Positions 16,656 through 25,663 of a DNA stretch of 48,593 nucleotides are shown here, in pieces. Numbering within the stretch: position 1 is the first letter of the stretch; each line of letters starts with the position of its first letter. The notes below the pieces were generated by a model. The model worked only from the letters and a program-made list of their open reading frames with translations, searched no databases and had not been told where the DNA came from. The position numbers and the translations under genes were made by a program. This DNA is from Chitinophagaceae bacterium. Lineage in GTDB: Bacteria; Bacteroidota; Bacteroidia; Chitinophagales; Chitinophagaceae. The DNA lies in contig CANGYR010000017.1 in the NCBI GenBank assembly GCA_947458275.1, forward strand, positions 1 through 48,593, written 5' to 3'.

Positions 16656-16690
16656 CAAAAATCCCCCCGAATTATTCGGGGGGATTTTTG
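16656..16690 (+). terminator. Rho-independent terminator of tRNA-Glu
   Basis: A near-perfect inverted repeat: AAAAATCCCCCCGAAT on the left arm pairs with ATTCGGGGGGATTTTT on the right. The stem is GC-rich with a T run at the end, four bases after the tRNA. Confidence 0.9.
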
Positions 16691-16700
16691 CATAATATAA

Positions 16701-16726
16701 TAGCCCACGGTTTAAACCGTGGGCTA
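16701..16726 (-). terminator. CCCACGG-type hairpin, possible terminator of the transglutaminase gene
   Basis: TAGCCCACGGT pairs with ACCGTGGGCTA around a TTAA loop. On the minus strand it lies about 50 bases after the transglutaminase stop and is followed by a modest T/A-rich stretch. A hairpin with the same CCCACGG/CCGTGGG core lies at 19770-19792. Confidence 0.6.
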
Positions 16727-16776
16727 TCCAAAAATCAATTTGCTATTATTTGATTTGGCAATTTTAAAATTATCAT

Positions 16777-17919
16777 TCACTCAGGCTTCGCCCAGAAAAT
16801 CATAGGGCTACTCGTATTATAAATAATTACTTTTTTGCTTTTTGATTTTGAACCTTCAATATTATGATTATCATCTATTGATGAGAGTTGTACGTATTTA
16901 ACTACTTTACCATCATTCCAGGTTTCTGTATCATACTCGCTGATTAAAGGACACTCTAATCTGTACAAATTCTTGGCCATGTAAGTTTCTAAGTAAAACG
17001 GTTTTGTTTGTGTTTGCTGTCTGTTCCAATTGGCATCTGGATTGAGTAGTAGTGGTTTACCATTTATCAATCTTTCGCGCACTTCTTCTATACCCAATAA
17101 TTCGCCTTTTTCATTCATCACATATGCATCCATGGTGGGATCAATCCAAATCCATTTATTCAAATCTTTGCTGAAAACCATGTTAATCACATGACAATCC
17201 GGATCGGTAGTATCTTTTGGCAAACAAGTGACAAAACGAGATTTTATTCCCAATGACAAATAACATTCATTCAACACCGTTGCGAGACCGCGGCAATTTA
17301 ACCCTCTGCCCTCTTTTTTACATACCGAAATCATGTTTAAAGCATTCCTGACTTCAGGATTATCATGTATTCCATCATGTGGAATTAAATAATGAATCCA
17401 GTGCAACAAATTGATGATTTTTGAAACCTCATTCCCTGTGCCTGCGATTGAATCTAATTTTAATTCCTGTCTGATTTTAACAAGATTAGGATTGTGCATG
17501 GACTGGTATTCAAATTTGGGAATACTGGTGCCCGTTGAATTATTGTAATTTTTTGCTGTTTTTAAAATCGACAAATAAGACTGCTTATATTGTACTTGAG
17601 TATAGGCAGAATCTTTTCCATTCAATAAAATAATGAAATCGTATTTCCAATTTAGATCCTGTTTCACTTTAATTTTTATGGAATCTATATCCGTATAAAA
17701 AATCACCTCTTTACTTGAACTAGTTAAAACATCGGGCTTCGCTTCCGGTACAATCGTCCAGGAACCTTTATTAAAATTACTCCCGTCTTTAATATCAACC
17801 AGATTAGAAGTTGCTTTGATTATGGGTAATTTGTTTTGAGCAAAAACATGGCTAAAGCCAACTGTTAAAAGACTTAAGAACAGGAAGGCATATATTTTTT
17901 TATTGTTAATCATTTTCAT
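16777..17919 (-). CDS. Secreted transglutaminase-like protein
   Basis: 380 residues with a signal peptide (1-28, ending HVFAQ). The C-terminal half is a transglutaminase/protease-like domain with the triad Cys209 (GLNCRGLATVL), His243 (DCHVINMVFS) and Asp260 (WIWIDPT). The N-terminal half is beta-rich and not recognised. The family covers cysteine peptidases and cross-linking enzymes; the exact reaction cannot be told. It is the third gene of a unit with an ECF sigma factor and a DUF4097 membrane protein, 29 bases after the latter, so it may be a target or effector of that regulator. Confidence 0.75.
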   Translation of the reverse strand: MKMINNKKIYAFLFLSLLTVGFSHVFAQNKLPIIKATSNLVDIKDGSNFNKGSWTIVPEAKPDVLTSSSKEVIFYTDIDSIKIKVKQDLNWKYDFIILLNGKDSAYTQVQYKQSYLSILKTAKNYNNSTGTSIPKFEYQSMHNPNLVKIRQELKLDSIAGTGNEVSKIINLLHWIHYLIPHDGIHDNPEVRNALNMISVCKKEGRGLNCRGLATVLNECYLSLGIKSRFVTCLPKDTTDPDCHVINMVFSKDLNKWIWIDPTMDAYVMNEKGELLGIEEVRERLINGKPLLLNPDANWNRQQTQTKPFYLETYMAKNLYRLECPLISEYDTETWNDGKVVKYVQLSSIDDNHNIEGSKSKSKKVIIYNTSSPMIFWAKPE

Positions 17920-17948
17920 TTAATTTAATTATTGAGTTTTTAATTTCA

Positions 17949-19178
17949 TTACCTGATTATCACATCCCCATAACCCGACTTTGCTGTGATCTTAATATTT
18001 CCCTTACCAAAAATCAATTTACTGGCAGCATCCAATTCTAAATCTGTTCTTTTCATTTTCACTTTTCCAAAACCTGTTTTTAAATCCAGCGCACAATCTG
18101 CAATGGGATTCATGATCTGACAATCGATGTCGCCATAACCCGATTTAATGTCTAATTGTTCTGAAATGGTAATGTTTTTCCCATTAATATCTCCATAACC
18201 GGTGTTGATGTCAATTTTGCCATTCAATTGTTCTGCCGTTATATCTCCATAGCTGCTTTTCAAATTAATGTTTCCTGAAACTACTGATGCTTTAATATCT
18301 CCATAAGATGTTTGAAAATCAAAATCATTATTTTTCAATCCGCTCACATCTATATCACCGAAACTTGTTTTAATTTGAACGGCAATATTTTCGGGGACTT
18401 CAAAAGAAAAACTAGAAGTTTCTTTTGAATAACTCACACCAATATTCACCGGGTTTTTTCTGTCAATTTGAATAGTTAAAACAGAATCCTTTTTTTCATA
18501 CCTGACTTCACATTCCCTATTTTTTCTGGTATAAATCCCCTTCACTTTATACTTATAATGAAAATTCATAGCAACATTTGTCCTATTGCTTCCATTCACA
18601 GCAATTTTATCATTAATACGGCCCTTGAATACCAAGGCCTTTACCCCATTGAAAACAGTATCTACATGTAAACTGTCATTTAAAGATTTCCAGGATCCGG
18701 ATGAAGTGTAGTCCTGATTGACCTGTGGCGTTTCTGTCGTATCACTGTTAATAATCTTAGGAGTTTCGGACAATATTTGAGGTTCTTCTTTTTGCTCAGT
18801 AATTAAATTGACCGCAGCCGGAGTGTCTATGATTGCAGATTGAGTTAATGGCAAAATATTTTCAGTGTTGTTTTTTTGAACAATTGGATTTGATGTAGTT
18901 GGAATAGTAGATGGGGTATTTTTTTCAATAATAGATGTAGCTCTATTTTCCTGTTTATTAGAACTATCCGTTGAAAAGAAAATAATTGCACCGATTATAG
19001 TACTAGTGATTATTGAGCTCATGATGATTAATTTTTTTTGAAGTAATTTTTGAATGATGGTTGTTCCGCCTGCCACAGTTGCTGCTGCACCTATCCATTG
19101 AGAAACCTCCGCAACACTCGTTTCTGCAGTAGCCATTTTTGCATCGGCAAACAGTTTTTGTAATGATTCCTCTGTCAT
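17949..19178 (-). CDS. Membrane-anchored DUF4097-type beta-repeat protein, possible anti-sigma partner
   Basis: 409 residues. A short N-terminal cytoplasmic part (1-47) precedes one membrane helix (about 49-69), a Ser/Thr/Pro/Gln-rich linker (70-165), and a C-terminal adhesin-like beta-repeat domain. There the motif SYGDI/SFGDI/GYGDI recurs six or seven times at about 20-residue spacing, as in DUF4097 proteins. Its start overlaps the stop of the ECF sigma gene by ATGA, which points to translational coupling and suggests it acts as the membrane-bound control partner of that sigma factor. The N-terminal segment lacks a recognisable zinc anti-sigma motif, so this role is inferred from position only. 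Confidence 0.7.
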   Translation of the reverse strand: MTEESLQKLFADAKMATAETSVAEVSQWIGAAATVAGGTTIIQKLLQKKLIIMSSIITSTIIGAIIFFSTDSSNKQENRATSIIEKNTPSTIPTTSNPIVQKNNTENILPLTQSAIIDTPAAVNLITEQKEEPQILSETPKIINSDTTETPQVNQDYTSSGSWKSLNDSLHVDTVFNGVKALVFKGRINDKIAVNGSNRTNVAMNFHYKYKVKGIYTRKNRECEVRYEKKDSVLTIQIDRKNPVNIGVSYSKETSSFSFEVPENIAVQIKTSFGDIDVSGLKNNDFDFQTSYGDIKASVVSGNINLKSSYGDITAEQLNGKIDINTGYGDINGKNITISEQLDIKSGYGDIDCQIMNPIADCALDLKTGFGKVKMKRTDLELDAASKLIFGKGNIKITAKSGYGDVIIR

Positions 19179-19684
19179 GGCATATTAATTTTGAATTCTT
19201 TTTTTTCTTGCAGCAATACCAGCAACTTTTGTCTCCCTCTTGATAATTGTTGCCGTACTGCCGCTTCTGATTTTTTCTGGAAATCAGCAATTTCCTTTAC
19301 TGAAAAACCTACAATTTCAAAACAGATCAGCGCATCGCTCTGTTCTGCAGGAAGCATTGAAAGCGCTTTGTAGAGATGATCAATTTCTGCCTTGCGCTCT
19401 GCTTCGGGCGTCAAACAAACAACCGAATCAGGTATTTGATCAGTATACTCAGGTGAGATTTTGCGCCGATGATTGGCTAAAATCCGGGTGGCGATTCCAA
19501 ACAAAAAGTATAATATTTTTTCCTGTTGCTTAACCGCTTCGAATTTAGAAAAAGCAATCAGCAAGGTATCCTGCATAAGATCCCTGAAGGGCATATGGCC
19601 ATATGCTCTCGCTTTACAAAAACGTTCAAAAGATTCATGAACAGGCTCGTATATAGCCATGAAATTTTTCTTTTTATCCTCCAT
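19175..19684 (-). CDS. ECF-type RNA polymerase sigma factor
   Basis: 169 residues from the ATG at 19684 (MEDKKKNFMAIYEPVHESF); an in-frame TTG at 19705 would add seven. Region 2 is at about 17-80 (FRDLMQDTLLIAFSKFEAV, then LFGIATRILANHRRK). Region 4 is at about 105-160 (LSMLPAEQSDALICFEIVGFSVKEIADFQKKSEAAVRQQLSRGRQKL), a clear helix-turn-helix. It should direct RNA polymerase to a small set of promoters. It overlaps the DUF4097 membrane protein gene by four bases. Confidence 0.88.
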   Translation of the reverse strand: MEDKKKNFMAIYEPVHESFERFCKARAYGHMPFRDLMQDTLLIAFSKFEAVKQQEKILYFLFGIATRILANHRRKISPEYTDQIPDSVVCLTPEAERKAEIDHLYKALSMLPAEQSDALICFEIVGFSVKEIADFQKKSEAAVRQQLSRGRQKLLVLLQEKKEFKINMP

Positions 19685-19760
19685 ACAGACAAGGTGATCA
19701 GCCAATCATTATGTATGTGTAAATAAAAGGAAAAATGTGACAGAGAGGTTGATTTTTTTT

Positions 19761-19793
19761 AAAAGAAAAACCCACGGATTTAACCCGTGGGTG
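19761..19793 (-). terminator. CCCACGG-type terminator after the DoxX gene
   Basis: ACCCACGG pairs with CCGTGGGT around a 7-base centre (19770-19792). Read on the minus strand it is followed by TTTTTCTTTT, which fits an intrinsic terminator 25 bases after the DoxX stop. Confidence 0.75.
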
Positions 19794-19817
19794 GAATAAA
19801 GACTTAGTCTCCTAATA

Positions 19818-20258
19818 TCAAACAATATCCTTCTCCTTCCGCAGCATCTTCTTCCAGGAGAGAAAGCCGTCTCCTTCTACTAAAAACACAATCAGTAATA
19901 CCAAGACCGCAATAGAAAAAAATAATTCAGAATTACCTGCAAACAGCCCTTTTTTGGCATTTACAAAAACGATGGCGCCAACTACAATGGGAAGCTGAAA
20001 AACTATTGCCCATCTGGTAAAAATTCCGATTAGAATAAACAATCCACCTAATAGATGTACCCAAGGAATAATCATCTCCAACCAATATAATTCATGCAAA
20101 ACTGAAGTGGTTTCAATGGCCCGAACTAATATAGATTTATCCTTAATAAACTGTATCCCTCTTATAAAAAGCGCCAATCCCAATAATACTCTGAAAATGA
20201 TGAGCCATCTGGGATGATATTTCGACTCAATAACTTTTAATCTGGTTGCCAAATTCAT
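19818..20258 (-). CDS. DoxX-family membrane protein
   Basis: 146 residues from the ATG at 20258; a TTG start 16 codons upstream is possible but less likely. Four membrane helices are visible (about 18-35, 60-78, 84-103, 112-132), in the DoxX/SURF4-like pattern. The role is unknown; family members are linked to thiosulfate oxidation or redox homeostasis. It lies 58 bases after the DUF1003 gene on the same strand and ends in a terminator. Confidence 0.75.
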   Translation of the reverse strand: MNLATRLKVIESKYHPRWLIIFRVLLGLALFIRGIQFIKDKSILVRAIETTSVLHELYWLEMIIPWVHLLGGLFILIGIFTRWAIVFQLPIVVGAIVFVNAKKGLFAGNSELFFSIAVLVLLIVFLVEGDGFLSWKKMLRKEKDIV

Positions 20259-20316
20259 AACATGAAGTTTTGAATTTGAATTTAGATAAAAAATTGAGAT
20301 GTCCAAATGACAGTTG

Positions 20317-21003
20317 TCAGCGATTCTTCTTCATTAAATCTTCCAGGTAATCAATCTGTACCTCCTGTATTTCCAATAATTTTTTATTCTGATGTACCAG
20401 CAGATGGTCTATTTTTTCACTTAATAATTTAATTTCCAATTCGGCTTTTAAATTGATTTTATAATCATGCTCTGCGCGCTGCCTGTCTTTCTGCTCCTGT
20501 CTGTTCTGGCTCATCATGATTATTGGGGCCTGTATAGCAGCCAAACAAGATAATATCAAATTGAGCAAAATAAAAGGGAAAGGGTCGAAAGATTTGCCGG
20601 CCAGGTACCAGACATTTGTTGCCATCCAGATTAAGATAAAAAGAAAGAAAATAGTGATGAATGTCCAGCTCCCTCCAAATGTTGCAATTTTATCCGCCAT
20701 TTTTTGTCCTAGTGTCAATTCGGATTCTATCTCATCTTGTATGTTCTCTGAAAGTATGGAATTGTTTTTTATCGCATCCATTACATCACGGTCAATTGCA
20801 GCCAACTCCCCCCTTTCCTGTTCCATTAGTTTTGACAAATACAATCTCCGGAACTTATTTAATTCTTCAATGGAAATATATTTCTCTTTATCAAAATCAG
20901 GATACAGCGATTGAATTAATTTAAAAATACCCTCACGAATTTCTTCTCCTTTGATGGCCTCACCCTGATTAATTTTGGACGCAGAAATATGACTGATTTC
21001 CAT
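20317..21003 (-). CDS. DUF1003-family membrane protein
   Basis: 228 residues. The DUF1003 core is about 95-185: LGQKMADKIATFGGSWTFI, two membrane helices (about 108-130 and 140-160), then the strongly conserved QAPIIMMSQNRQEQKDRQRAEHDY segment. A coiled-coil tail follows (190-228). The N-terminal 90 residues are helical and hydrophilic. The function of the family is not established; it lies upstream of DoxX. Confidence 0.85.
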   Translation of the reverse strand: MEISHISASKINQGEAIKGEEIREGIFKLIQSLYPDFDKEKYISIEELNKFRRLYLSKLMEQERGELAAIDRDVMDAIKNNSILSENIQDEIESELTLGQKMADKIATFGGSWTFITIFFLFILIWMATNVWYLAGKSFDPFPFILLNLILSCLAAIQAPIIMMSQNRQEQKDRQRAEHDYKINLKAELEIKLLSEKIDHLLVHQNKKLLEIQEVQIDYLEDLMKKNR

Positions 21004-21051
21004 TTTGATAAAATATTTTAATGAAAAGTGATTGCCTTATGTAATTTATGC

Positions 21052-21088
21052 AAAAAATAAAAATGCCTCCCTGATATCAAGGAGGCAT
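21052..21088 (-). terminator. Terminator of the TonB/ExbBD genes
   Basis: ATGCCTCC (21063-21070) pairs with GGAGGCAT (21081-21088) around a GATATC-centred loop. On the minus strand it is followed by TTTTTATTTTTT, about 20 bases beyond the TonB stop. Confidence 0.85.
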
Positions 21089-21109
21089 ATAGCTATTTTT
21101 AAAAGTTCG

Positions 21110-21934
21110 TTATTCCTGAACCAGCCAAGTAATCGGCTGGCGTTTATACGCCGTTACATTTCTTCCGTTTTGTATGGCAGGAGTCCATTTCCCTGATTTT
21201 TTAATGGCACGGACAGATTCCTGTTCCATTCCAAAGCCATGATTGGTTTCCGCAACCACATCACTCACACTTCCGTCTTTTGCTACTATAAATCTTACGA
21301 TTACCGTATAGGTGCCGGGAGGCGCTCCATTTCCACCGGGAACTTCACTATCGAGATTATTCGTAAGGTATCTTCTCCATGCAGATTCACCACCGGCATA
21401 AGTAGCATCTACTTCTACTTTAGTAAATACTTTATTCTCGTCATCGTCGTTTTTAGGCAACTCTACCGCACCGGAATTATCTTCTACAGGGGCCTGAACT
21501 ACTTGATTCGTATTGTCACTCTCAACTGTTTTGGTACTGATGGCCTGCTCTTCTTTAATCTCTTCAATTTTTTCATCCGGTTTTACTTCCTCATCCTTTA
21601 CAATTTTTGGAGGAGTAAATTTAACCTGATTGATTTCAGGTGGTGGCGGTGGCGTAGGCGGTGGTGGTGGCGGTGGTGGTGGTGGTTCGTCTTTTTTCAC
21701 CTCTGCCATTTGGGTATCTACCACATCAATTTCATTATTATTCTTGTTTTTTTCCAGGATATTAGCAAAAACACTTCCAAGAAAAATTAACAACAATAAA
21801 GATGCAGTAACCAATAATGACTTTTTAAGCCTGGAATTATAGGTCTTTCTGAGATCATATGCACCATATGATTTATTCTTGCCATCAAATATAATGTCAA
21901 GAAAATCAGCACTTAAAATTTTATTTATGTCCAT
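21110..21934 (-). CDS. Energy transducer TonB-family protein
   Basis: 274 residues from the ATG at 21934 (MDINKILSADFLDIIFDGKNKSYGAYDLRKTYN), the usual start in Bacteroidota; a longer start eight codons upstream is not needed. One membrane helix (about 40-58) is followed by a Pro-rich spacer with runs of ten and five prolines, an acidic Glu/Lys stretch, and a C-terminal TonB domain (about 185-274; GTYTVIVRFIVAKDGSVSDV, GKWTPAIQNGRNVTAYKRQPITW). It passes the proton-motive force from ExbB/ExbD to outer-membrane receptors. The genes for two ExbD and one ExbB precede it. Confidence 0.92.
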   Translation of the reverse strand: MDINKILSADFLDIIFDGKNKSYGAYDLRKTYNSRLKKSLLVTASLLLLIFLGSVFANILEKNKNNNEIDVVDTQMAEVKKDEPPPPPPPPPPTPPPPPEINQVKFTPPKIVKDEEVKPDEKIEEIKEEQAISTKTVESDNTNQVVQAPVEDNSGAVELPKNDDDENKVFTKVEVDATYAGGESAWRRYLTNNLDSEVPGGNGAPPGTYTVIVRFIVAKDGSVSDVVAETNHGFGMEQESVRAIKKSGKWTPAIQNGRNVTAYKRQPITWLVQE

Positions 21935-21980
21935 TTTACGCTCTTTGATGGTTATCATTCAGCATTATACAAACCGGCAA

Positions 21981-22529
21981 TTATTTTATTCCGTTTGCCT
22001 CTTCAGTTTTCCTAATAAGCATCTGTTCAGTTTCGGTCATGTCCACTTCTGCATAGTGACCGGGTGGCACATCGCAGATACTCATTTCGTCCAAAATATC
22101 TATAGCATTTTTAAACTTCGACTCTTTGTCTGATTTAATAATGTACATCAGGTCATCTATATTAGTAGCTTTCTTTTTCGCTACAATCAATCCCCTGATT
22201 TCTTTAAAATTACTACTCTTAAACTGTTCACTTACTTTATCCGCCTCCAACTGACCATAATAGTAATAGATTTGATCGGCCTTTCCTAATAAGATAGTCA
22301 TGGCACCTGAATTTTTCACCTTCAATAATTGAGTTGAATCATCCTTGGGCTCATTCATATTCATGGCGGTAGACTGACTCATAGTGGTAGTAAACACGAA
22401 GAACGTAATCAAAAGGAAACCCAGATCCACCATTGGCGTAAGATCCACTCTTGTTGAAAGTTTCTTCGGTTTCTTGACGCCGGGCCCTTTCTTATGGCCG
22501 CCACCCGACGAGGTATCCATTTCTGCCAT
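21981..22529 (-). CDS. exbD: ExbD/TolR-family biopolymer transport protein (second copy)
   Basis: 182 residues. It has a Gly/Lys-rich cytoplasmic N-terminus, one membrane helix (about 34-52) holding the proton-path Asp in RVDLTPMVDLGFLLITFF, and a periplasmic domain. It is the second of two ExbD-type genes between ExbB and TonB; such doubled ExbD is common in Bacteroidota. The two differ in size and periplasmic sequence, so they are probably not redundant. Confidence 0.9.
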   Translation of the reverse strand: MAEMDTSSGGGHKKGPGVKKPKKLSTRVDLTPMVDLGFLLITFFVFTTTMSQSTAMNMNEPKDDSTQLLKVKNSGAMTILLGKADQIYYYYGQLEADKVSEQFKSSNFKEIRGLIVAKKKATNIDDLMYIIKSDKESKFKNAIDILDEMSICDVPPGHYAEVDMTETEQMLIRKTEEANGIK

Positions 22530-22553
22530 ATCGCAATTTTTTTTAGGTTAATA

Positions 22554-23198
22554 CTATTTGTTTCCTTTCAAATACAATTCAGAACCTGCCGGAATACCTT
22601 CTCCACTAGTAACAATTCTGAATTTGAATATCTCATTTTTCTTCAACGCGTCCTTTACTCTTTTAAATGCAGGATATAAAGCGTCATTATCACCTTTGAT
22701 TAACAACATCTCCTGAAGTTTGCGCTGATCGGTTCCTGCATAAACATTGGTAATGCTTCTCATCCAATCAACCATTTCGTTATTGGTACTGTCTGTAGGA
22801 ATCCCCGGTAACTGATTGGCAGGAATTTCTCTTGCGATAGATAAAGAACTTTTTATTTGATTGAAAGGCAATCCAATGAAAGGAGCTTTATTCCATTTAG
22901 CTAATTCGGCAGGACTAAGATTCAATGATTTAGCCGCGTTTATATTATTAAGAATATCCGCTTTTTTTGTGTCATCTCCAAGCATCAGAAAAACCTTACC
23001 GTCTTTTGTAAGCGTGATGAGAATAGACTTTTCAGGCGCGGCCTTAGCCGATACAGAAGCGGGCGGTGAAACAGTAAGCACCTCCGGCGGCTTTTGCTTT
23101 GTTGCCAGAATAAAGAAAGACAACAGCAAAAAAGCCACATCACACATCGCCGTCATGTCGATGGTGGTGCTTTTACGTGGTATTTTAACTTTAGGCAT
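22554..23198 (-). CDS. exbD: ExbD/TolR-family biopolymer transport protein (first copy)
   Basis: 214 residues. The N-terminal helix KSTTIDMTAMCDVAFLLLSFFIL carries the conserved Asp of ExbD. A longer periplasmic domain than the neighbour copy follows (about 40-214). It lies 61 bases after the ExbB gene. It forms the proton channel with ExbB. Confidence 0.9.
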   Translation of the reverse strand: MPKVKIPRKSTTIDMTAMCDVAFLLLSFFILATKQKPPEVLTVSPPASVSAKAAPEKSILITLTKDGKVFLMLGDDTKKADILNNINAAKSLNLSPAELAKWNKAPFIGLPFNQIKSSLSIAREIPANQLPGIPTDSTNNEMVDWMRSITNVYAGTDQRKLQEMLLIKGDNDALYPAFKRVKDALKKNEIFKFRIVTSGEGIPAGSELYLKGNK

Positions 23199-23259
23199 TC
23201 TGTTATTTTTTTTTAAAATTTACTTTAATATGCAATGATTCTTCATCGGTTACAAGTTT

Positions 23260-24114
23260 TTACTTGTAAAGAGAAGCGAATGATTGAGTTAAAGTAAATC
23301 CTGATTCATCAATGCCGTAGGTAATGCCGTCAATTTTGGTAGTAAAGATATTATAGAATATGATGGCAAATGCAGAAGTACCGATACCCAATGCAGTGTT
23401 GTAAAGGGCCTCAGAAATACCGACAGACAATTTACTTGCTGCTGCTCCACCACCGCTGTCTTCTCCTAATGCAGAGAATGAACGAATCATACCCAATACC
23501 GTTCCCAACAGACCTAACAGGGTTGCAATTGAAGCAATAGTTGATAAGAATACCAGGTTTTTTTCCAGCATTGGCAACTCAAGTGAAGTAGCTTCTTCCA
23601 CTTCTTTCTGAATAGCCATTACTTTTTGTTCGGTAGATAATTCATTGTTGCTGATCATTTCTTTGTAACGACCTAATCCTGCTTTCATCACATTGCCAAC
23701 AGAACCTTTTTGTTTATCGCATTCAGCAATAGCAGCATCAACATTTTTGCTGGCAAGATGATATTGTACTTTTCTTACAAATTCTGCATTGCTGGCAGTT
23801 CCGCTTGCTTTGCTGATGGTAAGGAATCTTTCTACAACAAATGTCAGCATTGTCAGAAAACTTCCAATCAGGATAGGCACTATTATACCTCCCAAATACA
23901 TTTTACTCAATGCTGTTTTAGGTGCATCTCTCTCCGGCCAAAAGCCTCCATTTTCACTGCCTGCACCAAAATTTGATCCGGCGCCGAGAATAAATCTCCA
24001 GATTAAATAGCCCGCCAGAAGACAAGCTACGGGAGCCAGAATAGAAACAAGATTGTTGGAACTTTGGGCTGGTGCCGAAGAAGTTTGTTTTGGAGTTTTG
24101 CTAAGATCCGCCAT
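23260..24114 (-). CDS. exbB: MotA/TolQ/ExbB proton channel family protein
   Basis: 284 residues with four predicted membrane helices: an extra N-terminal one (about 22-42), then about 72-92, 183-207 and 229-252. The conserved TolQ/ExbB core is LLGLLGTVLGMIRSF...LSVGISEALYNTALG. It is the first gene of the ExbB-ExbD-ExbD-TonB unit, which powers outer-membrane uptake of iron complexes, vitamin B12 or glycans. Confidence 0.92.
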   Translation of the reverse strand: MADLSKTPKQTSSAPAQSSNNLVSILAPVACLLAGYLIWRFILGAGSNFGAGSENGGFWPERDAPKTALSKMYLGGIIVPILIGSFLTMLTFVVERFLTISKASGTASNAEFVRKVQYHLASKNVDAAIAECDKQKGSVGNVMKAGLGRYKEMISNNELSTEQKVMAIQKEVEEATSLELPMLEKNLVFLSTIASIATLLGLLGTVLGMIRSFSALGEDSGGGAAASKLSVGISEALYNTALGIGTSAFAIIFYNIFTTKIDGITYGIDESGFTLTQSFASLYK

Positions 24115-24295
24115 GACGTTCTGATTTTAGTTTAAATGAATGTTTGATTTTTAAAAAATGATTACAATTTTCTAATCAGGAAATACCCCGAGTACATAGG
24201 GCACAAGTTAATAAATAATTTGAAATCAGCAATTTGCGTCCTGAAATTTGTTGGATATTTAATGAAAAAATAACAAGCCCTACCTTTTAAATAGA

Positions 24296-25588
24296 CTACT
24301 CGTATCTTAGGGCCACAATGGGGTCAAGTTTGGATGCCTTATACGCCGGATATAACCCTGCTGCCAGTCCAACAATAAAGCAAACTAGAATTCCTGCAAT
24401 TACCCACCCCCAGGGAATTACAAATCCGGTATGTAATAAAACGGCTACCAGATTTCCCAATAAAATTCCTGAAATGATACCGGCCACAGCCCCCATCAGA
24501 CTGATTAGAACAGATTCATATAGAAACTGAGAACGGATGTCTTTTTTTGTCCCACCCAACGCTTTAACCAGACCAATCTCTTTGGTTCTTTCATTTACCG
24601 CTACCAGCATGATATTCATCAAACCTATAGCTGCGCCAATGAGTGTAATGAAGGCAATGCCGATGGTGCCTTTCTCCAAAAAACCAAGATTGGTCAACAG
24701 CGATTCTGCTATGCTGTCGCTTTTATCAATGTAAAAATTATCTGCTTCCTTCACTCCGATATTTCTTATTGGCCTAAACACTCCTCTTGCTTCCCCTACT
24801 GCCAAATCGATTGTTTTAAGGTCGGCCACCTGAACGGCTAGATTGTAAGAACTGGAACTGTTGGCATACAGCATCCTCACTTTGTTGAATGGAACCACCA
24901 CAATTTTACTAGTATTGAAAAATGCACTCGACCCCTTGTCTTCCAATACAGCGATCACCCTGTATGGAATATGATCTACATGTATAACCGCATCAATTGC
25001 TTTAGCAAGATTATCAGGAAACAATTTATTTGCTACCGCATTTCCAATCATACATACATTCATTCCGGATTCAACCTCCGAGCCGGAAAAGTTTCGACCG
25101 TAGGCAATTTTATAACCATTCAGCTCCAGATAATTTTCATCTCCACCGAAAATATTTATTTCAGGATTCGTCTTTTTGTTGTTAGTATTTACCACAATTG
25201 AAGCCGGCCCTCTCAATGCAATACTCACTTTAGCTCCAGGAAAAGAAAAGCGCTCTCTGAAATTTCTCGCTTCTTCCAGCCGGATAGGAATACCCATGCT
25301 TGATCTTTTTTCTCTGAGTGCGTTTTTGTTTGATTTGACAGTATTGGCACGACGACCGCCACCACCTCCGCCAAAGCTAAATCCACGCTCTCGGTATCTA
25401 ATGCTGAATGCATTTGAGCCCATAGTTGAAAAGCTGGAAGTAAGACTGTTGCTTGCCGCCTGAATAGCTGTTATAATAAGTATAAGCGCGAAAATACCTA
25501 GCGCAATAATTATAACGGTGATGCTTGTACGAAGCTTATTTGATCTGATATTTTTCCAGGAAAGAGCAAGTGTATCTTTAAAAGTCAT
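24296..25588 (-). CDS. MacB/FtsX-type ABC transporter permease
   Basis: 430 residues. A first membrane helix (about 21-42) is followed by a large MacB-type periplasmic domain (about 45-290) and three C-terminal helices in an FtsX domain (about 305-430; NERTKEIGLVKALGGTKKDIRSQFLYESVLIS). A Gly-rich insert, FSFGGGGGGRR, lies at about 71-81. The partner ATPase is not adjacent, so it must be coded elsewhere. These proteins do not form a channel but transmit mechanical force, for example in lipoprotein or macrolide export; the cargo here is unknown. Confidence 0.88.
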   Translation of the reverse strand: MTFKDTLALSWKNIRSNKLRTSITVIIIALGIFALILIITAIQAASNSLTSSFSTMGSNAFSIRYRERGFSFGGGGGGRRANTVKSNKNALREKRSSMGIPIRLEEARNFRERFSFPGAKVSIALRGPASIVVNTNNKKTNPEINIFGGDENYLELNGYKIAYGRNFSGSEVESGMNVCMIGNAVANKLFPDNLAKAIDAVIHVDHIPYRVIAVLEDKGSSAFFNTSKIVVVPFNKVRMLYANSSSSYNLAVQVADLKTIDLAVGEARGVFRPIRNIGVKEADNFYIDKSDSIAESLLTNLGFLEKGTIGIAFITLIGAAIGLMNIMLVAVNERTKEIGLVKALGGTKKDIRSQFLYESVLISLMGAVAGIISGILLGNLVAVLLHTGFVIPWGWVIAGILVCFIVGLAAGLYPAYKASKLDPIVALRYE

Positions 25589-25663
25589 GGCATCCTTTGT
25601 TCTTACAAAGATAAAGAAGCCCGGCGATGTGGACAGATAAAGAACGAGTGGATTAAACTTAAA

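Noticed and set aside
16505..16708. 67-residue open frame on the minus strand
   Set aside because: It reads across the tRNA-Glu gene, its promoter and its terminator.
21630..21842. Gly-rich open frame on the plus strand
   Set aside because: It is the antisense of the Pro-rich spacer of TonB.
24115..24295. Possible small gene or regulatory element between exbB and the permease gene
   Set aside because: No open frame, hairpin or clear promoter is visible in this AT-rich 181-base spacer.
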